Assembly: GCA_016124235.1 (NCBI GenBank)
Contig: WGOC01000022.1
Coordinates: 221,923 to 256,227 of the forward strand
Length of the DNA stretch: 34,305 bases
Direction of reading: 5' to 3'
Source: a bacterium
GTDB taxonomy: Bacteria; Verrucomicrobiota; Verrucomicrobiia; Limisphaerales; RI-55
The stretch's first letter is position 1, and every line of letters starts with the position of its first letter. Below the pieces are notes generated by a model. The model made no database searches. It was not told the DNA's origin and saw only the letters and a list, made by a program, of their open reading frames with translations. Positions 22,877-32,230 of this stretch are shown here, in pieces. The position numbers and the translations under genes were made by a program.

Positions 22877-24370
22877 CTAGGCAGAAGCCGGTACGGCATC
22901 CGTTGCCGGTTCGGCCTCAGCGGCAGAATCATGCGTTGGCTTTAGCAATGGACTGAGGGCCAGTCCGGCAAGCATCCAGAGAAGCGGTAAGGTTTGAATC
23001 GTGTCGTGGATGAACAACCCCTGCACGAGATAGGCAATTAGCATACCTCGGAAAGCCAGTTGGAGATGGGCGGGTGGATATTTCCAAAAGCATTTCCATA
23101 AAAAGGTGAGCAGGATTCCCAGACCGATCACGCCAGAGGACAGAGCGTGATCCAGATAAATGGAATGCGCTTTCGAGATGGGGGCGTGTTCTCCTTCGTC
23201 GGCCATGGCGTCAAATGAGTCCAAGCCGGCACCAAGAAAGACATGTGCCGGCAAGTGTGCGACGGCATATTTCCAGAATCCGAAGCGACCTGTTCCGGCG
23301 CCGCTTGATCCTTGGACTGCCAGGTTGGCTTCTTGGCCCAGGGAGTCGGCGCGTTTCAATATCTTCCAGTTGTGGACCGGCAGTAAAATCACCGTCACTA
23401 CGGCGAGAATTCCCGCGAGTTCAATGATTCGGTTGGGCTCGCGACGTAAACTGATTGCGACGAAACCGAGCATCATCGCTTCTCCCAGCCAGGCCCCGCG
23501 TGTTTGACAAATCAACAGGCTTGCGTGGAGTAGCGCCACAAGCGCTCGCCAGTACCAGCGTCGCTCTCTGAACATGAAGTGAATCGCAAATGGCAGGAGA
23601 AGGAGGAGGTAGGTGCCAAACCAGTTTGGATGACCCAACGTTCCATATGGTCGCGGGTCTTCCCGCAGCGGTGGAAAGATTCTGAGCAGCCATTCATCCT
23701 GAAACAGAAATTGCACGATCGCAACACCGCCGGCCACCACTGAGGACAAAAGCAGCAGTTTCAATGTGATATTGCGCTCACGGGCATCCCGAAGAAACCA
23801 CATCGCACTCCAGAAGATTATTAAACACGCCAGAAAAGTGGATAACCCCGTGTGCCGATACGGGTGGCCCAGAATGGCGGCATACTGTTGCTCGGAAAAG
23901 AAACACGAGGCGATTGTGAGAATTGCGAAAGCCTGGGCCAACCAGAGTAAATTCCGTAGTCGACGGTTGTCAGTTCGCAACAGGTCGTTCGTTTTGCCAA
24001 ATGCCAGTATGAGGACTGGTGCGAAGAACGCAGCGAGAATGACTTGTAAGGCAACCCCACACAGAAATAGCGAATAGCCTGCGAATATCGCGACAAGAAT
24101 TAGAGCCGGCCGAAATCGGCGCGTGAGTTCGGGTAGTGAACCAGACGCAGAGATAGTCCGGATGGCGAGTAGAGCAAGAGTGCATGCGACTCCGGCAACC
24201 GTGAAATACTTGAAGCCGTTGGCGTCAATTCGCTGTGCTCCGGTCGCGAGGGGGAACGCAAAAGCAAATAGACAAATTATGAATACGCCAATCTGCTGCT
24301 CCAAGTTACCGAAACGACGAACACTCGCGGAACTAGTATTTGCCGTAGGCAATGAGGCGTCGGTATGCAT
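22877..24370 (-). CDS. O-antigen ligase family (Wzy_C) membrane protein, possible pilin oligosaccharyltransferase
   Basis: A polytopic inner-membrane protein of 497 residues from the ATG at 24370; a TTG three codons earlier is possible. About ten to twelve hydrophobic helices are visible. The Wzy_C core contains YGTLGHPNWFGTYLLLLLP, a large periplasmic loop with CQTRGAWLGE before it, RFGFWKYAVAHLPAHVFLGAGLDSF, and KAHSIYLDHALSSGVIGLGIL. The last contains the conserved His. The family includes O-antigen ligases, Wzy polymerases and the pilin O-oligosaccharyltransferases PglL/TfpO. It lies downstream of two pilin-like genes on the same strand, 150 nt after the second. That order resembles pilA-tfpO and suggests pilin glycosylation, but a lipid-sugar ligase cannot be ruled out. 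Confidence 0.87.
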   Translation of the reverse strand: MHTDASLPTANTSSASVRRFGNLEQQIGVFIICLFAFAFPLATGAQRIDANGFKYFTVAGVACTLALLAIRTISASGSLPELTRRFRPALILVAIFAGYSLFLCGVALQVILAAFFAPVLILAFGKTNDLLRTDNRRLRNLLWLAQAFAILTIASCFFSEQQYAAILGHPYRHTGLSTFLACLIIFWSAMWFLRDARERNITLKLLLLSSVVAGGVAIVQFLFQDEWLLRIFPPLREDPRPYGTLGHPNWFGTYLLLLLPFAIHFMFRERRWYWRALVALLHASLLICQTRGAWLGEAMMLGFVAISLRREPNRIIELAGILAVVTVILLPVHNWKILKRADSLGQEANLAVQGSSGAGTGRFGFWKYAVAHLPAHVFLGAGLDSFDAMADEGEHAPISKAHSIYLDHALSSGVIGLGILLTFLWKCFWKYPPAHLQLAFRGMLIAYLVQGLFIHDTIQTLPLLWMLAGLALSPLLKPTHDSAAEAEPATDAVPASA

Positions 24371-24458
24371 GGAGGCCAAAGTCTAAAACAAGTTCTGAGC
24401 CAGTTTTTGACCAACGTTACTGGGTATTCTGGTTTCTCCTTAAATTTCGCTCGTCCTC

Positions 24459-24501
24459 AAAAGCGAAAACCGCGCTGGGCTTTTGCCTTACGCGGCTTTC
24501 G
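24459..24501 (-). terminator. terminator after the second pilin gene
   Basis: CGAAAACCGCG (24464-24474) pairs with CGCGGCTTTCG (24491-24501) with one mismatch; the loop can form a smaller GGC/GCC hairpin. On the minus strand the stem is followed by TTTTCGCTTTT. It stands 22 nt past the pilin stop and before the ligase gene, which would then need read-through or its own promoter. Confidence 0.8.
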
Positions 24502-24522
24502 TAGATATTTCGGAAGAGCTGA

Positions 24523-24888
24523 TTAGTTGTCTCCCGAATAGACGTGCAGATTGCCACCACCCGCGTCACATGTGGGCCATTCGCTAATCGCATTAAACGA
24601 GTAAGTACCGCTTGATGGACAACGCGGCTCAACTTTGATGTAGAGGCCTGACCCAACCAGGTCTGAAAGACCTGGAACATCATTGTCACCTTTGCCTGTC
24701 TCCATACCCCAAAGCTGTTTTGCCGTATCGATCACGCGGAGATTAGAGATACAGGTGTTCTTCTGCGCGATCTGGCGATTCTTGGCGTAGTTCGGAATTG
24801 CCATGACTAGTAGGAGTCCGATAATCGTCACTACGATCATAATCTCCACCAGCGTGAACCCTGCCTTGCGAGAAATTCTTGTCTTCAT
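24523..24888 (-). CDS. type IV pilin-like protein (prepilin N-terminal methylation domain)
   Basis: A 121-residue small pilin. MKTRISRKAG is the leader; prepilin peptidase should cut after Gly10. This leaves FTLVEIMIVVTIIGLLLVMAIPNYAKNRQ with Glu at mature position 5 and a long hydrophobic helix. The rest is a small globular head with Cys44 and a C-terminal pair (CPSSG..., TCDAGG), probably a disulfide loop. It is closely related to the upstream pilin gene: both have QKNTCI/QKNACI, NLR.ID and a Pro-rich tail. It is downstream of that gene on the same strand but is separated by a strong terminator. It could be a major pilin, a minor pilin or a competence pseudopilin. Confidence 0.92.
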   Translation of the reverse strand: MKTRISRKAGFTLVEIMIVVTIIGLLLVMAIPNYAKNRQIAQKNTCISNLRVIDTAKQLWGMETGKGDNDVPGLSDLVGSGLYIKVEPRCPSSGTYSFNAISEWPTCDAGGGNLHVYSGDN

Positions 24889-24921
24889 ACAAACGTGATA
24901 ATAGCAGTAGTTGGGCCCAAC

Positions 24922-24952
24922 AAAAACGGGCCGGGTTTGACCCGGCCCGTTT
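24922..24952 (-). terminator. intrinsic terminator of the first pilin gene
   Basis: A perfect 12-bp stem AAACGGGCCGGG (24924-24935) and CCCGGCCCGTTT (24941-24952) with a 5-nt loop. On the minus strand it ends in a T run (TTTTTG). It lies in the 81-nt gap between the two pilin genes. Confidence 0.93.
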
Positions 24953-24969
24953 GAATCGAGTCAATTGAC

Positions 24970-25317
24970 TTAGCTATTTGGCAACACGTGATCCGTAATA
25001 GTGCACGTGGGGCTTGTTCCAAGATCGCCAACTGTGTAGTTTCCAGAGGCTGGGCACGTCGGCATTTTACTACCTTTAATATAAGGCGCCACATCCGTGG
25101 TTTGTACGGCCCCAGAGGCCTTGTTGTTCTCGAGCGCCCACTGTTCCTTGGCGCCATCGATCTGCCGCAGGTTGTTGATGCAGGCGTTCTTTTGAGCGGT
25201 TTGACGCGCTTTGACGAAGTTCGGAATGGCGATCGCGGCGAGGAGGCCGATAATCGCAACCACGATCATGATTTCCACCAGCGTGAAGCCGGACTTACGA
25301 TTCTTTTGGATACGCAT
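24970..25317 (-). CDS. type IV pilin-like protein (prepilin N-terminal methylation domain)
   Basis: A 115-residue small pilin from the ATG at 25317 (MRIQKNRKSG); codons before it in frame are not pilin-like. Cleavage after Gly10 would give FTLVEIMIVVAIIGLLAAIAIPNFVKARQ with Glu5. The head domain holds QKNACINNLRQIDGAKEQWALENNK, a signature common in small PVC pilins, and four or so Cys/Pro turns (MPTCPASGNY, SPTCTITDH) that could form a disulfide loop. It is a paralogue of the next gene. It has a long AT-rich upstream gap and a strong terminator, as expected for a highly expressed pilin. Which of the two is the major subunit cannot be told. Confidence 0.92.
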   Translation of the reverse strand: MRIQKNRKSGFTLVEIMIVVAIIGLLAAIAIPNFVKARQTAQKNACINNLRQIDGAKEQWALENNKASGAVQTTDVAPYIKGSKMPTCPASGNYTVGDLGTSPTCTITDHVLPNS

Positions 25318-25669
25318 AACTGTTATTACGTTTACTGTTGTTGTTTGCACGGCGTGAACCCGGCAGCAGGTGGTTATTATGATTGCATGAATGGCTCACT
25401 AATTACCTGCGACCAACCGCAATTCTCGCTTTAGCACCGACAATGCCATTTGTTGCCGTCTGTTCAAGTGTGCGATAACGCCTTTGTTTTTGTCCGCGAA
25501 CGCCAAACGCACCACCACAATACTTCATATCAACAAGCCGGAGAGGCAAAAGTTTCTATGGTTTTTGATCACCGACGTATCAAAGCAGGACAACCAACGG
25601 CAGGGGAACGCGTCTGGGCTTGATGGTTCGGCCGAGTTGCCAAGTTCAAATATCCCCTGGCTTTCAGTG
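25318..25669. other. intergenic region upstream of the pilin genes
   Basis: About 350 bases lie between nadB (minus strand, ends at 25670) and the first pilin start. No gene is supported; a plus-strand frame here runs into nadB and has no family features. The pilin promoter should lie near 25350-25440. A CATAAT-like box is present on the minus strand without a convincing -35, and a GG-N10-GC pair there is a poor sigma-54 match. The pilin leader is poor in G and has no clear Shine-Dalgarno. Confidence 0.5.
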
Positions 25670-27295
25670 TCATTCGTGTCGGCGCATTACGGTGTCTCGT
25701 TGTCCCCAATCTGCGTCCTTTTCCGGGTAGTCGAGGTTGAAGTGCAGTCCGCGGCTTTCGGGGCGTTGCAGGGCACAACGAATGATCAACTCGGCGACCG
25801 TGGCAATATTGCGTAGTTCCAGCAGGTCGCGCGTGACCGTGAAATCCCAATAATAACCGTGAATCTCTTCCTGCAAATTGCTGACCCGAGCCAGTGCGCG
25901 TTGGAGTCGTTTATTCGTGCGAACAATGCCGACGTAATCCCACATCGTCCGGCGGATCTCGTCCCAGTTGTGCGAAATGACCACAAGTTCGTCGGGATCC
26001 TGCGCGTGACCTGATTGCCAATCGGGAATTTGTAGATCGGGCATTTCCGGCTTGGTTTCGCATACCCTGATGGCTGCCCGATGTGCGCAAACAAGTGCTT
26101 CCAACAATGAATTGCTCGCCAGGCGGTTGGCCCCGTGCAGGCCGGTGCAGGCCACCTCGCCAACGGCAAACAATCCGGCGATTTCCGTCTCCCCATCGAC
26201 CGTCGTCACGACCCCGCCACATTGGTAATGCGCCGCCGGCACCACCGGAATCGGTTGTTTCGAAATATCAATCCCGAAGCGCAGGCAGGTTTGGTAAATG
26301 TTGGGGAACCGCTCGATCAAGTAAGGCGCCGGTTTGTGCGTGATATCGAGCCACACATGCTCGAGTCCGCCCTTCTTCATCTCTGAATCAATTGCCCGCG
26401 CAACAATGTCACGGGGGGCCAGCGATTTCAGCGGGTGATAGGCGTCCATGAATTCCCGCCCGTCGAGTGTTTTGAGGACGCCGCCCTCGCCGCGAACGGC
26501 TTCGCTGATCAAGAATGACTTGGCCTTGGGATGAAAGAGGCACGTCGGGTGAAACTGGATGAACTCCATGTTGGCCACCGCGGCGCCCGCTCGATATGCC
26601 ATGGCCACGCCGTCGCCGGACGCGATGTCGGGGTTGGTCGTGTAAAGGTAGACTTTGCCGCAACCGCCGGTTGCGAGCAGCACGTTGCCGGCGACGAACG
26701 TGTCGACTTTGCCACTCTTGTTATCCAGAACGTATACTCCCACACAACGGTTTGGACAGCCGACGTTCAACTTTTGTGTGGTGATTAAATCGATGGCGGT
26801 GTGGTTTTCGAAAATCGCGATGTTCGGCTGACGATTGATCGCGTCGAGCAGTGCCCGTTCGATCTCGCGCCCCGTCACATCCTTCGCGTGCAGAATGCGT
26901 CGTTTGCTGTGGCCGCCCTCCCGACCAAGGTCAAATTGCCGGTCGCCGTTGGCCGCTTGTTCGCGTTCCGTGAAACGCATGCCGAGTTCAACCAGCTCCT
27001 TGATCCGCGCCGGACCGTCTTGGACGATCGTTCGAACCACCTCTTCTTTGCAAAGCCCGGCTCCCGCTTCGAGCGTATCGCGAACGTGCAGTTCAAACGA
27101 GTCCTCCGCAGACGTGACCGATGCGATTCCGCCTTGGGCATAATTGGTGTTCGACTCGGCTCGATTCTTTTTGGTGACGATCGCGACCCGCCCCGTCTCG
27201 GCGACTTTGAGCGCAAAAGTGAGCCCCGCGATGCCGCTGCCAAGAACGATGAAGTCGAAACGTTTCACGTGAGAGTCCGAACTAGAGACGTCCAT
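25670..27295 (-). CDS. nadB: L-aspartate oxidase
   Basis: NadB oxidises L-aspartate to iminoaspartate, the first step of de novo NAD synthesis (EC 1.4.3.16). It is an FAD enzyme in the cytosol. The 541-residue length agrees with the family. The FAD-binding GSGIAG is at residues 19-24. [67 protein letters not shown] and [18 protein letters not shown] are the usual signatures, separating it from succinate dehydrogenase flavoproteins. It overlaps the end of panC by 14 nt on the same strand, so the two cofactor pathways are coexpressed. nadA and nadC are not in the window. Confidence 0.97.
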   Translation of the reverse strand: MDVSSSDSHVKRFDFIVLGSGIAGLTFALKVAETGRVAIVTKKNRAESNTNYAQGGIASVTSAEDSFELHVRDTLEAGAGLCKEEVVRTIVQDGPARIKELVELGMRFTEREQAANGDRQFDLGREGGHSKRRILHAKDVTGREIERALLDAINRQPNIAIFENHTAIDLITTQKLNVGCPNRCVGVYVLDNKSGKVDTFVAGNVLLATGGCGKVYLYTTNPDIASGDGVAMAYRAGAAVANMEFIQFHPTCLFHPKAKSFLISEAVRGEGGVLKTLDGREFMDAYHPLKSLAPRDIVARAIDSEMKKGGLEHVWLDITHKPAPYLIERFPNIYQTCLRFGIDISKQPIPVVPAAHYQCGGVVTTVDGETEIAGLFAVGEVACTGLHGANRLASNSLLEALVCAHRAAIRVCETKPEMPDLQIPDWQSGHAQDPDELVVISHNWDEIRRTMWDYVGIVRTNKRLQRALARVSNLQEEIHGYYWDFTVTRDLLELRNIATVAELIIRCALQRPESRGLHFNLDYPEKDADWGQRDTVMRRHE

Positions 27296-28142
27296 TGTCG
27301 ATCAACCGGGTTTTGCCAAATCGAACCGCCAGCGCCAGATGATCACCGCGTCGAGCGACTCGCACCGGCTGCAACGTCGCTGGGTCAAAGATCTCCACGT
27401 AGTCGGGGTTAGCCAGCGGAAAAGTAGCCAGGAATTGCGCCAGAGTTCGCTTCAAGTTGACTGCCGGGACGGATGTGCGGGACACCGTTTTTCGGGCGAG
27501 CTGGATCGTTTGCCAAAGGGCCACCGCTTGTTGACGTTCGGCCGGCGACAAATATTTATTGCGCGAACTCAACGCCAGTCCGTCCGCTTCCCGAGTGGTC
27601 GGTGCCACCACGATTCGAGTTGGAAAATTCAGGTCGCTCACCATTTGCCGGACCACGGCGGCTTGTTGAAAATCCTTCTGACCGAAAACGGCGACGTCCG
27701 CTTGCACGATGTTAAACAACTTCGCCACGACAGTTGTGACCCCACGAAAATGCGTCGGGCGGGCGGCGCCTTCCATTCCCTGGGACAAATTTTCTTCAAC
27801 GACAAACGTGCTGAACCGGCCTTCCGATTTGCCGGGATACATTTCCTGGTCGTTCGGGAGAAAAACCAGATCAACGCCTTCAGCGCGGCACAATTTATTG
27901 TCACGAGCCAGGTCGCGCGGATACCGAGCCAGATCCTCGGTTGGGCCAAACTGGGTTGGATTCACGTAGATGCTGACCACGACTTTTCCGGCGGAACCGA
28001 CGAGTTTCCGGGCGCGACGAACGAGGCTCATGTGTCCGTCGTGCAGATAACCCATCGTCGGCACGAAACCAATGCGCACGGCTTCGCGACGCCATTGCAA
28101 GGCCTCCCGCTGCATCGTTCGCCAAGATTTGATCACGCGCAT
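27282..28142 (-). CDS. panC: pantothenate synthetase
   Basis: PanC joins pantoate and beta-alanine with ATP to make pantothenate, the precursor of coenzyme A (EC 6.3.2.1). The 286 residues match the family. The nucleotide-binding HIGH-type motif is [14 protein letters not shown] (His34, His37). [46 protein letters not shown] and the KMSKS-like LSSRNKYLS are all present. Its 3' end overlaps nadB by 14 nt. It is divergent from the PVC dehydrogenase gene with about 120 bp between starts, which must hold both promoters. The assignment is certain. Confidence 0.97.
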   Translation of the reverse strand: MRVIKSWRTMQREALQWRREAVRIGFVPTMGYLHDGHMSLVRRARKLVGSAGKVVVSIYVNPTQFGPTEDLARYPRDLARDNKLCRAEGVDLVFLPNDQEMYPGKSEGRFSTFVVEENLSQGMEGAARPTHFRGVTTVVAKLFNIVQADVAVFGQKDFQQAAVVRQMVSDLNFPTRIVVAPTTREADGLALSSRNKYLSPAERQQAVALWQTIQLARKTVSRTSVPAVNLKRTLAQFLATFPLANPDYVEIFDPATLQPVRVARRGDHLALAVRFGKTRLIDNGRL

Positions 28143-28266
28143 GGCAAACGTTGGGCGAGGAGGGTTGGCGGTTCAATCTGAAACTCCGATGTGGTGCAGG
28201 TTTAGGCGTGCGGACGCTTTCGAAAGCTGGCACGCTTCCGATACACGCTCAACTGTGCCCAATCGC

Positions 28267-31242
28267 ATGATCGTTCGCTTCGTCACCAACTTCATTTTCA
28301 CCGTTGTTGTCCTCGCCCAATCAATCTCTGCTGCGCCGCCGGAGCTGACCCGCAAGGATCTTCCCCGAGTGCCCGCCACCGAATTGGACGCCGTTCAGCA
28401 AACCTTTCAAATCAAGCCCGGCTTTCAACTGCAGATCGCTGCTGCCGAACCCAACATTTACGATCCGATCGAAGTGTGCTTCGACGAAAACGGGCGCATG
28501 TTTGTCGTGGAGATGCGCGATTACTCGGAGCTGCGTGACAGCAATCCCCATCTCGGGCGGATTCGCGTCCTTGAGGATCGAGACGGCGACGGCGTCTTCG
28601 AATCGTCAAAAGTGTACGCGGATGATCTGCCGTGGCCGACCGGAGTGATTTGTTACGACGGCGGCATTTATGTGCTCGCGACACCCGACCTTCTTTATCT
28701 GAAGGATACGAATGGCGACGGAACGGCAGACGAACGAAAAGTGGTGTTCACCGGATTTGGCGTCGATCGGGATCGCTTGAACGTGCAGGCCCTGGCCAAT
28801 TGTCTGCGCTGGGGTTTGGATAATCGCATTCACGGTCAAACCTCCGGGAACGGAGGCCGGGTTCGTCGCGCCGATCAACCCGATGCGCAGCCTTTGAATT
28901 TGAACGGCCGCGATTTCGCATTCGATCCGCGAACGCACGAACTGTTTGCCGAGGCGGGTGGCGGGCAATATGGGATGTGCTTTGACGACCACGGGCGACG
29001 TTATGTGTGCAGCAATTCGCGCCACATCATGACGTTCATGTATGACCAACGTTACGCGGAGCGAAATCCGCTCTTCGACATGCCGGCGCCGTTGGTTGAC
29101 ATCCCGGTTGATGGACCGGCGGCGGAAGTTTACCGCACCAGCCCGGAGGAAGCGTGGCGCGTGATTCGCACGAAGTGGCGCGTCACGGGCGTTGTGCAAG
29201 GCTTGATCGAAGGCGGTGGGCGGTCGTCGGGTTACTTCACGGGCGCGACCGGGATTTCCATCTATCGCGGTGACGCCTGGCCGGCGGATTATTTGGGTGA
29301 CGCGTTCATCGCCGACGTCGGCAGCAACCTGATTCATCGCAAACAAATTCATCTGAACGGCGTGGAGCCGGTTGCCATACGTCCCGCCGACGAGCAAAAG
29401 GTTGAATTCATCACCTCGCGCGATCTGTGGTTTCGGCCGGTCGAAATGGTCAACGCGCCGGATGGCTGCCTCTACCTGTGCGACATGTATCGCGAGGTCA
29501 TCGAACATCCGTGGTCGCTGCCGGAGAACATCAAGAAGCTGATCGATCTCAATTCGGGAAATGATCGCGGCCGGATTTATCGCATCGCGCCGGACGGATT
29601 CCGACCACGCCCGTTGCCTCAACTCGGTCGTGCAACAACCGCTGAACTTGTCGCGACGCTCGAAAACAGAAACGCCTGGTATCGCGAGACTGCGGCGCGG
29701 TTGCTTTTCGAACGGCAGGACAAACAAGCGATTTCACTGCTGCGAAAACTTCAAACCGGTTCGCCCAATCCGCTCGCGCGGCTCCACGCGTTGCACGCTC
29801 TCGATGGTTTGGGCGCTTTGGCCGAGGAAGATGTTCTCCATGCGCTGAATGATTCCGACAATTATGTGCGCGAACACGGAATCAAGCTGGCCGAAAATTT
29901 TGTCGTGGGTGGTCAGGTTTCGTCCGCGCTTTGGACGCGGCTGCAATCGCTCGCCGGCGATTCGGCGTCCAATGTTCGTTACCAACTGGCGTTTACGTTG
30001 GGCGAGCTCGCGAACACAAATCGGTTGGCGTTGCTGGCCGATATCGCGCGTCGTGATTCCGAAAGTCGTTGGATTCGCGCCGCGATCCTGTCTTCGCTGG
30101 CGAACGGAGCGGGGGAAGTTTTCCGCGACTTGACCAGCGATGCGAATTACCGCTCGTCGCCGGGCGCACGGGAGTTTCTGCCGCAACTTGTTTCCCTGGT
30201 GGGCGCACAGAATCGTGCCGACGATGTCGGCGAATCTTTGACTTTTCTGACCGGGCTGGAGGATTCCGCCTTGAAGTTCTCGATGGCCGACCATTTGAAC
30301 CGCGGACTCCACCGCGCCGGGAAATCGCTTGCGACCGCTGGTGAACCAGCAGCCAGGTTGCTCGCTCTGGCGACGACTTCGGCAGTGGATAAAAAGGCAC
30401 CAGACGACGCGCGATTGCCGGCGATTCGTTTACTTGCGGAAAAACCGTTTACGGATGTGTCGAATGAACTTTTTGGCCTTCTGGAAAGAGATGGGTCGCA
30501 AGACCTCCGCTTAACGGCCCTCGAATCGTTGGCCACATTCTCGAATCCTGAAGTGGGTACCAGGCTCGCCGCGCGCTGGCGGGAACTGCCGGCGAGGTTG
30601 CGGGCGGAAACACTGACCATTCTGCTCAGTCGACCCGATCGCGCCCGGGCTTTGTTGCTGGCAATTCAGTCAGGTAGCATTTTCCCGAACGCACTCAATT
30701 CCTCACAGGCTCATGCGCTACGCGATCATCGCGACGCCGAAATTCGCGCGCTGGCGAATCAGGTGTTGCCCGCCGTGGTTTCGCAATCCCGCCAGGAGAT
30801 CATCAATCAGTTCGAGCCGGCCGTCGCGCTCAACGGCGACGTGGCGCACGGTCAAACGATCTACCGCGAGCGGTGCATTTCCTGTCATCGATCCGGCGGG
30901 GAAGGATCTGCGTTGGGACCGGATTTCGTTACCGTGAAAACGACCGGCAAGGAAAAGCTGTTGACCAACATCATCGATCCGAACCGCGAAGTGCGTCCCG
31001 AGTTCGCCGCGTCGACAATTGAAACGAAGGACGGATCGAGTCGCGTCGGGTTGGTCGTGAACGAAACCGCGTCCGCGGTGACGATTCGTCAGGCGTTTGG
31101 AAAAGAAGAAGTCCTTCAGCGGGCGGACATCGTGAAGAAGGAAAGTCAGGGTCAGTCGCTGATGCCGGAAGGTTTGGAACAAAACCTCACGACGCAGGAC
31201 ATGGCGGATTTACTGGACTACATTTCATCAGCGGACAAGTGA
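28267..31242 (+). CDS. PVC-type membrane-bound dehydrogenase with HEAT repeats and C-terminal cytochrome c
   Basis: A 991-residue exported protein starting at the ATG at 28267; the frame is open further upstream but those codons are not family-like. A signal peptide (IFTVVVLAQSISA) leads to a beta-propeller dehydrogenase-like domain (about 40-420), with PFNxxYDP-type segments VCFDENGRMFVVEMRDY, LEDRDGDGVFE and FIADVGSNLIHRK. HEAT-like helical repeats follow (about 450-830). The C-terminal cytochrome c domain has CISCH (870-874) and the downstream segment LGPDFV. This is the Planctomycete/Verrucomicrobial family of putative membrane-bound dehydrogenases with a heme-binding CxxCH domain. The substrate is unknown; sugars are suspected from context. 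It leads a ThuA and GH9 gene set. Confidence 0.93.
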   Translation: MIVRFVTNFIFTVVVLAQSISAAPPELTRKDLPRVPATELDAVQQTFQIKPGFQLQIAAAEPNIYDPIEVCFDENGRMFVVEMRDYSELRDSNPHLGRIRVLEDRDGDGVFESSKVYADDLPWPTGVICYDGGIYVLATPDLLYLKDTNGDGTADERKVVFTGFGVDRDRLNVQALANCLRWGLDNRIHGQTSGNGGRVRRADQPDAQPLNLNGRDFAFDPRTHELFAEAGGGQYGMCFDDHGRRYVCSNSRHIMTFMYDQRYAERNPLFDMPAPLVDIPVDGPAAEVYRTSPEEAWRVIRTKWRVTGVVQGLIEGGGRSSGYFTGATGISIYRGDAWPADYLGDAFIADVGSNLIHRKQIHLNGVEPVAIRPADEQKVEFITSRDLWFRPVEMVNAPDGCLYLCDMYREVIEHPWSLPENIKKLIDLNSGNDRGRIYRIAPDGFRPRPLPQLGRATTAELVATLENRNAWYRETAARLLFERQDKQAISLLRKLQTGSPNPLARLHALHALDGLGALAEEDVLHALNDSDNYVREHGIKLAENFVVGGQVSSALWTRLQSLAGDSASNVRYQLAFTLGELANTNRLALLADIARRDSESRWIRAAILSSLANGAGEVFRDLTSDANYRSSPGAREFLPQLVSLVGAQNRADDVGESLTFLTGLEDSALKFSMADHLNRGLHRAGKSLATAGEPAARLLALATTSAVDKKAPDDARLPAIRLLAEKPFTDVSNELFGLLERDGSQDLRLTALESLATFSNPEVGTRLAARWRELPARLRAETLTILLSRPDRARALLLAIQSGSIFPNALNSSQAHALRDHRDAEIRALANQVLPAVVSQSRQEIINQFEPAVALNGDVAHGQTIYRERCISCHRSGGEGSALGPDFVTVKTTGKEKLLTNIIDPNREVRPEFAASTIETKDGSSRVGLVVNETASAVTIRQAFGKEEVLQRADIVKKESQGQSLMPEGLEQNLTTQDMADLLDYISSADK

Positions 31243-31349
31243 TCAATGGTGCTGACAAATCCACGGGCAGGTATCACAGGTCTGCACCGCACACTTTGTA
31301 TCACGTTCGTGCGATTGACGGTTTTGGACGGTTCCCTCAGCTTTTCCGG

Positions 31350-32219
31350 ATGTTCCGTTTTCTTCATTTGTTCGCCAATGGGAAGAGTCGTTTCGTTCGT
31401 TGCCGCGCCGCATTTCTAGTCTTCGCTTTGCTGGGCGGTTCAGCGCTGCATGCGGAGGAAGCCAAACCAACGTTTCACGCGGTGGCGTTTTATACGGGCA
31501 GGAGTGATCTGGCGCACATCAGTTTCGTGAAGGAGGCGCGCGAGTGGTTTCCCAGGGTGGCGAAGGAGCACGGCTTTTCCTTTCAGGCGACGACGAACTG
31601 GGCGGACCTGAATCCGGAGTTTCTGAAGAACGTGCAGGTGGTGCTCTTTCTCGACACGCGCCCGGAAAAACCGGAGCAGCGCAAGGCGTTCGAGGATTAC
31701 ATGAAGCATGGCGGCGCGTGGATGGGTTTTCACTTTTCCGCGTTCGCCCTCACGCCGTCCGCGTATCCGCAGAACTGGGACTGGTATCACGATGACTTTC
31801 TCGGTTCGGATCAATACGTGAGCAACACCTGGCGCCCGACGTCCGCCGTGTTGCGCGTGGAAGACAAGGATCATCCGGCGACGCGCGGGTTGCCCGAGAC
31901 CTTCAAGTCGTCGCCAAACGAATGGTATCGCTGGAAGGGCGATCTGCGCGGCAATCCGAACATCAAGGTTCTGCTCTCGATCGATCCCACGAGCTTCCCG
32001 CTCGGCACGGGCCCGAAGCAGCACGAGATCTGGCACAGCGGCGATTATCCGGTGGTCTGGACGAACACGAAATTCCGCATGATCTACTTCAACATGGGCC
32101 ACAACGACATGGACTACGGCGGCACGAACAAGTCGCTCTCCGCGACGTTCGACAACGACGTGCAGAACAAGCTGATCGTGAACAGCCTGATGTGGCTCGG
32201 CACCGGCGAAGGCAAGTAA
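31350..32219 (+). CDS. secreted ThuA domain-containing protein
   Basis: A 289-residue exported protein. The ATG at 31350 gives a good signal peptide (AAFLVFALLGGSALHA). A GTG at 31239 that overlaps the previous stop is in frame but adds a non-family N-terminus. The body is a ThuA-like, glutamine amidotransferase-like fold: VVLFLDTRPEKPEQRKAFEDYMKHGGAWMGFHFSA in the core, then DHPATRGLP, WYRWKGDLR, HEIWHSGDYPVVWTN and FNMGHNDMDYGG. ThuA proteins are linked to trehalose or other sugar use and are often next to or fused with PVC dehydrogenases. The gene lies between the dehydrogenase and the GH9 gene on the same strand. Confidence 0.9.
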   Translation: MFRFLHLFANGKSRFVRCRAAFLVFALLGGSALHAEEAKPTFHAVAFYTGRSDLAHISFVKEAREWFPRVAKEHGFSFQATTNWADLNPEFLKNVQVVLFLDTRPEKPEQRKAFEDYMKHGGAWMGFHFSAFALTPSAYPQNWDWYHDDFLGSDQYVSNTWRPTSAVLRVEDKDHPATRGLPETFKSSPNEWYRWKGDLRGNPNIKVLLSIDPTSFPLGTGPKQHEIWHSGDYPVVWTNTKFRMIYFNMGHNDMDYGGTNKSLSATFDNDVQNKLIVNSLMWLGTGEGK

Positions 32220-32230
32220 GTCGCGGCGCG

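Noticed and set aside
25380..25420. GG-N10-GC pair on the minus strand upstream of the first pilin gene
   Set aside because: Beyond the two dinucleotides nearly all other consensus positions mismatch; such pairs are expected by chance.
25484..25816. Plus-strand frame of 110 codons between the pilins and nadB
   Set aside because: Its second half is antisense to nadB and the first half has no recognisable feature or ribosome binding site.
28072..28266. N-terminal extension of the PVC dehydrogenase frame into panC
   Set aside because: It overlaps panC on the other strand and would hide the signal peptide that begins at 28267.
31922..32230. Upstream extension of the GH9 frame into the ThuA gene
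   Set aside because: It is an out-of-frame reading of the ThuA gene with a composition unlike a real protein; the ATG at 32231 or GTG at 32294 is a better start.
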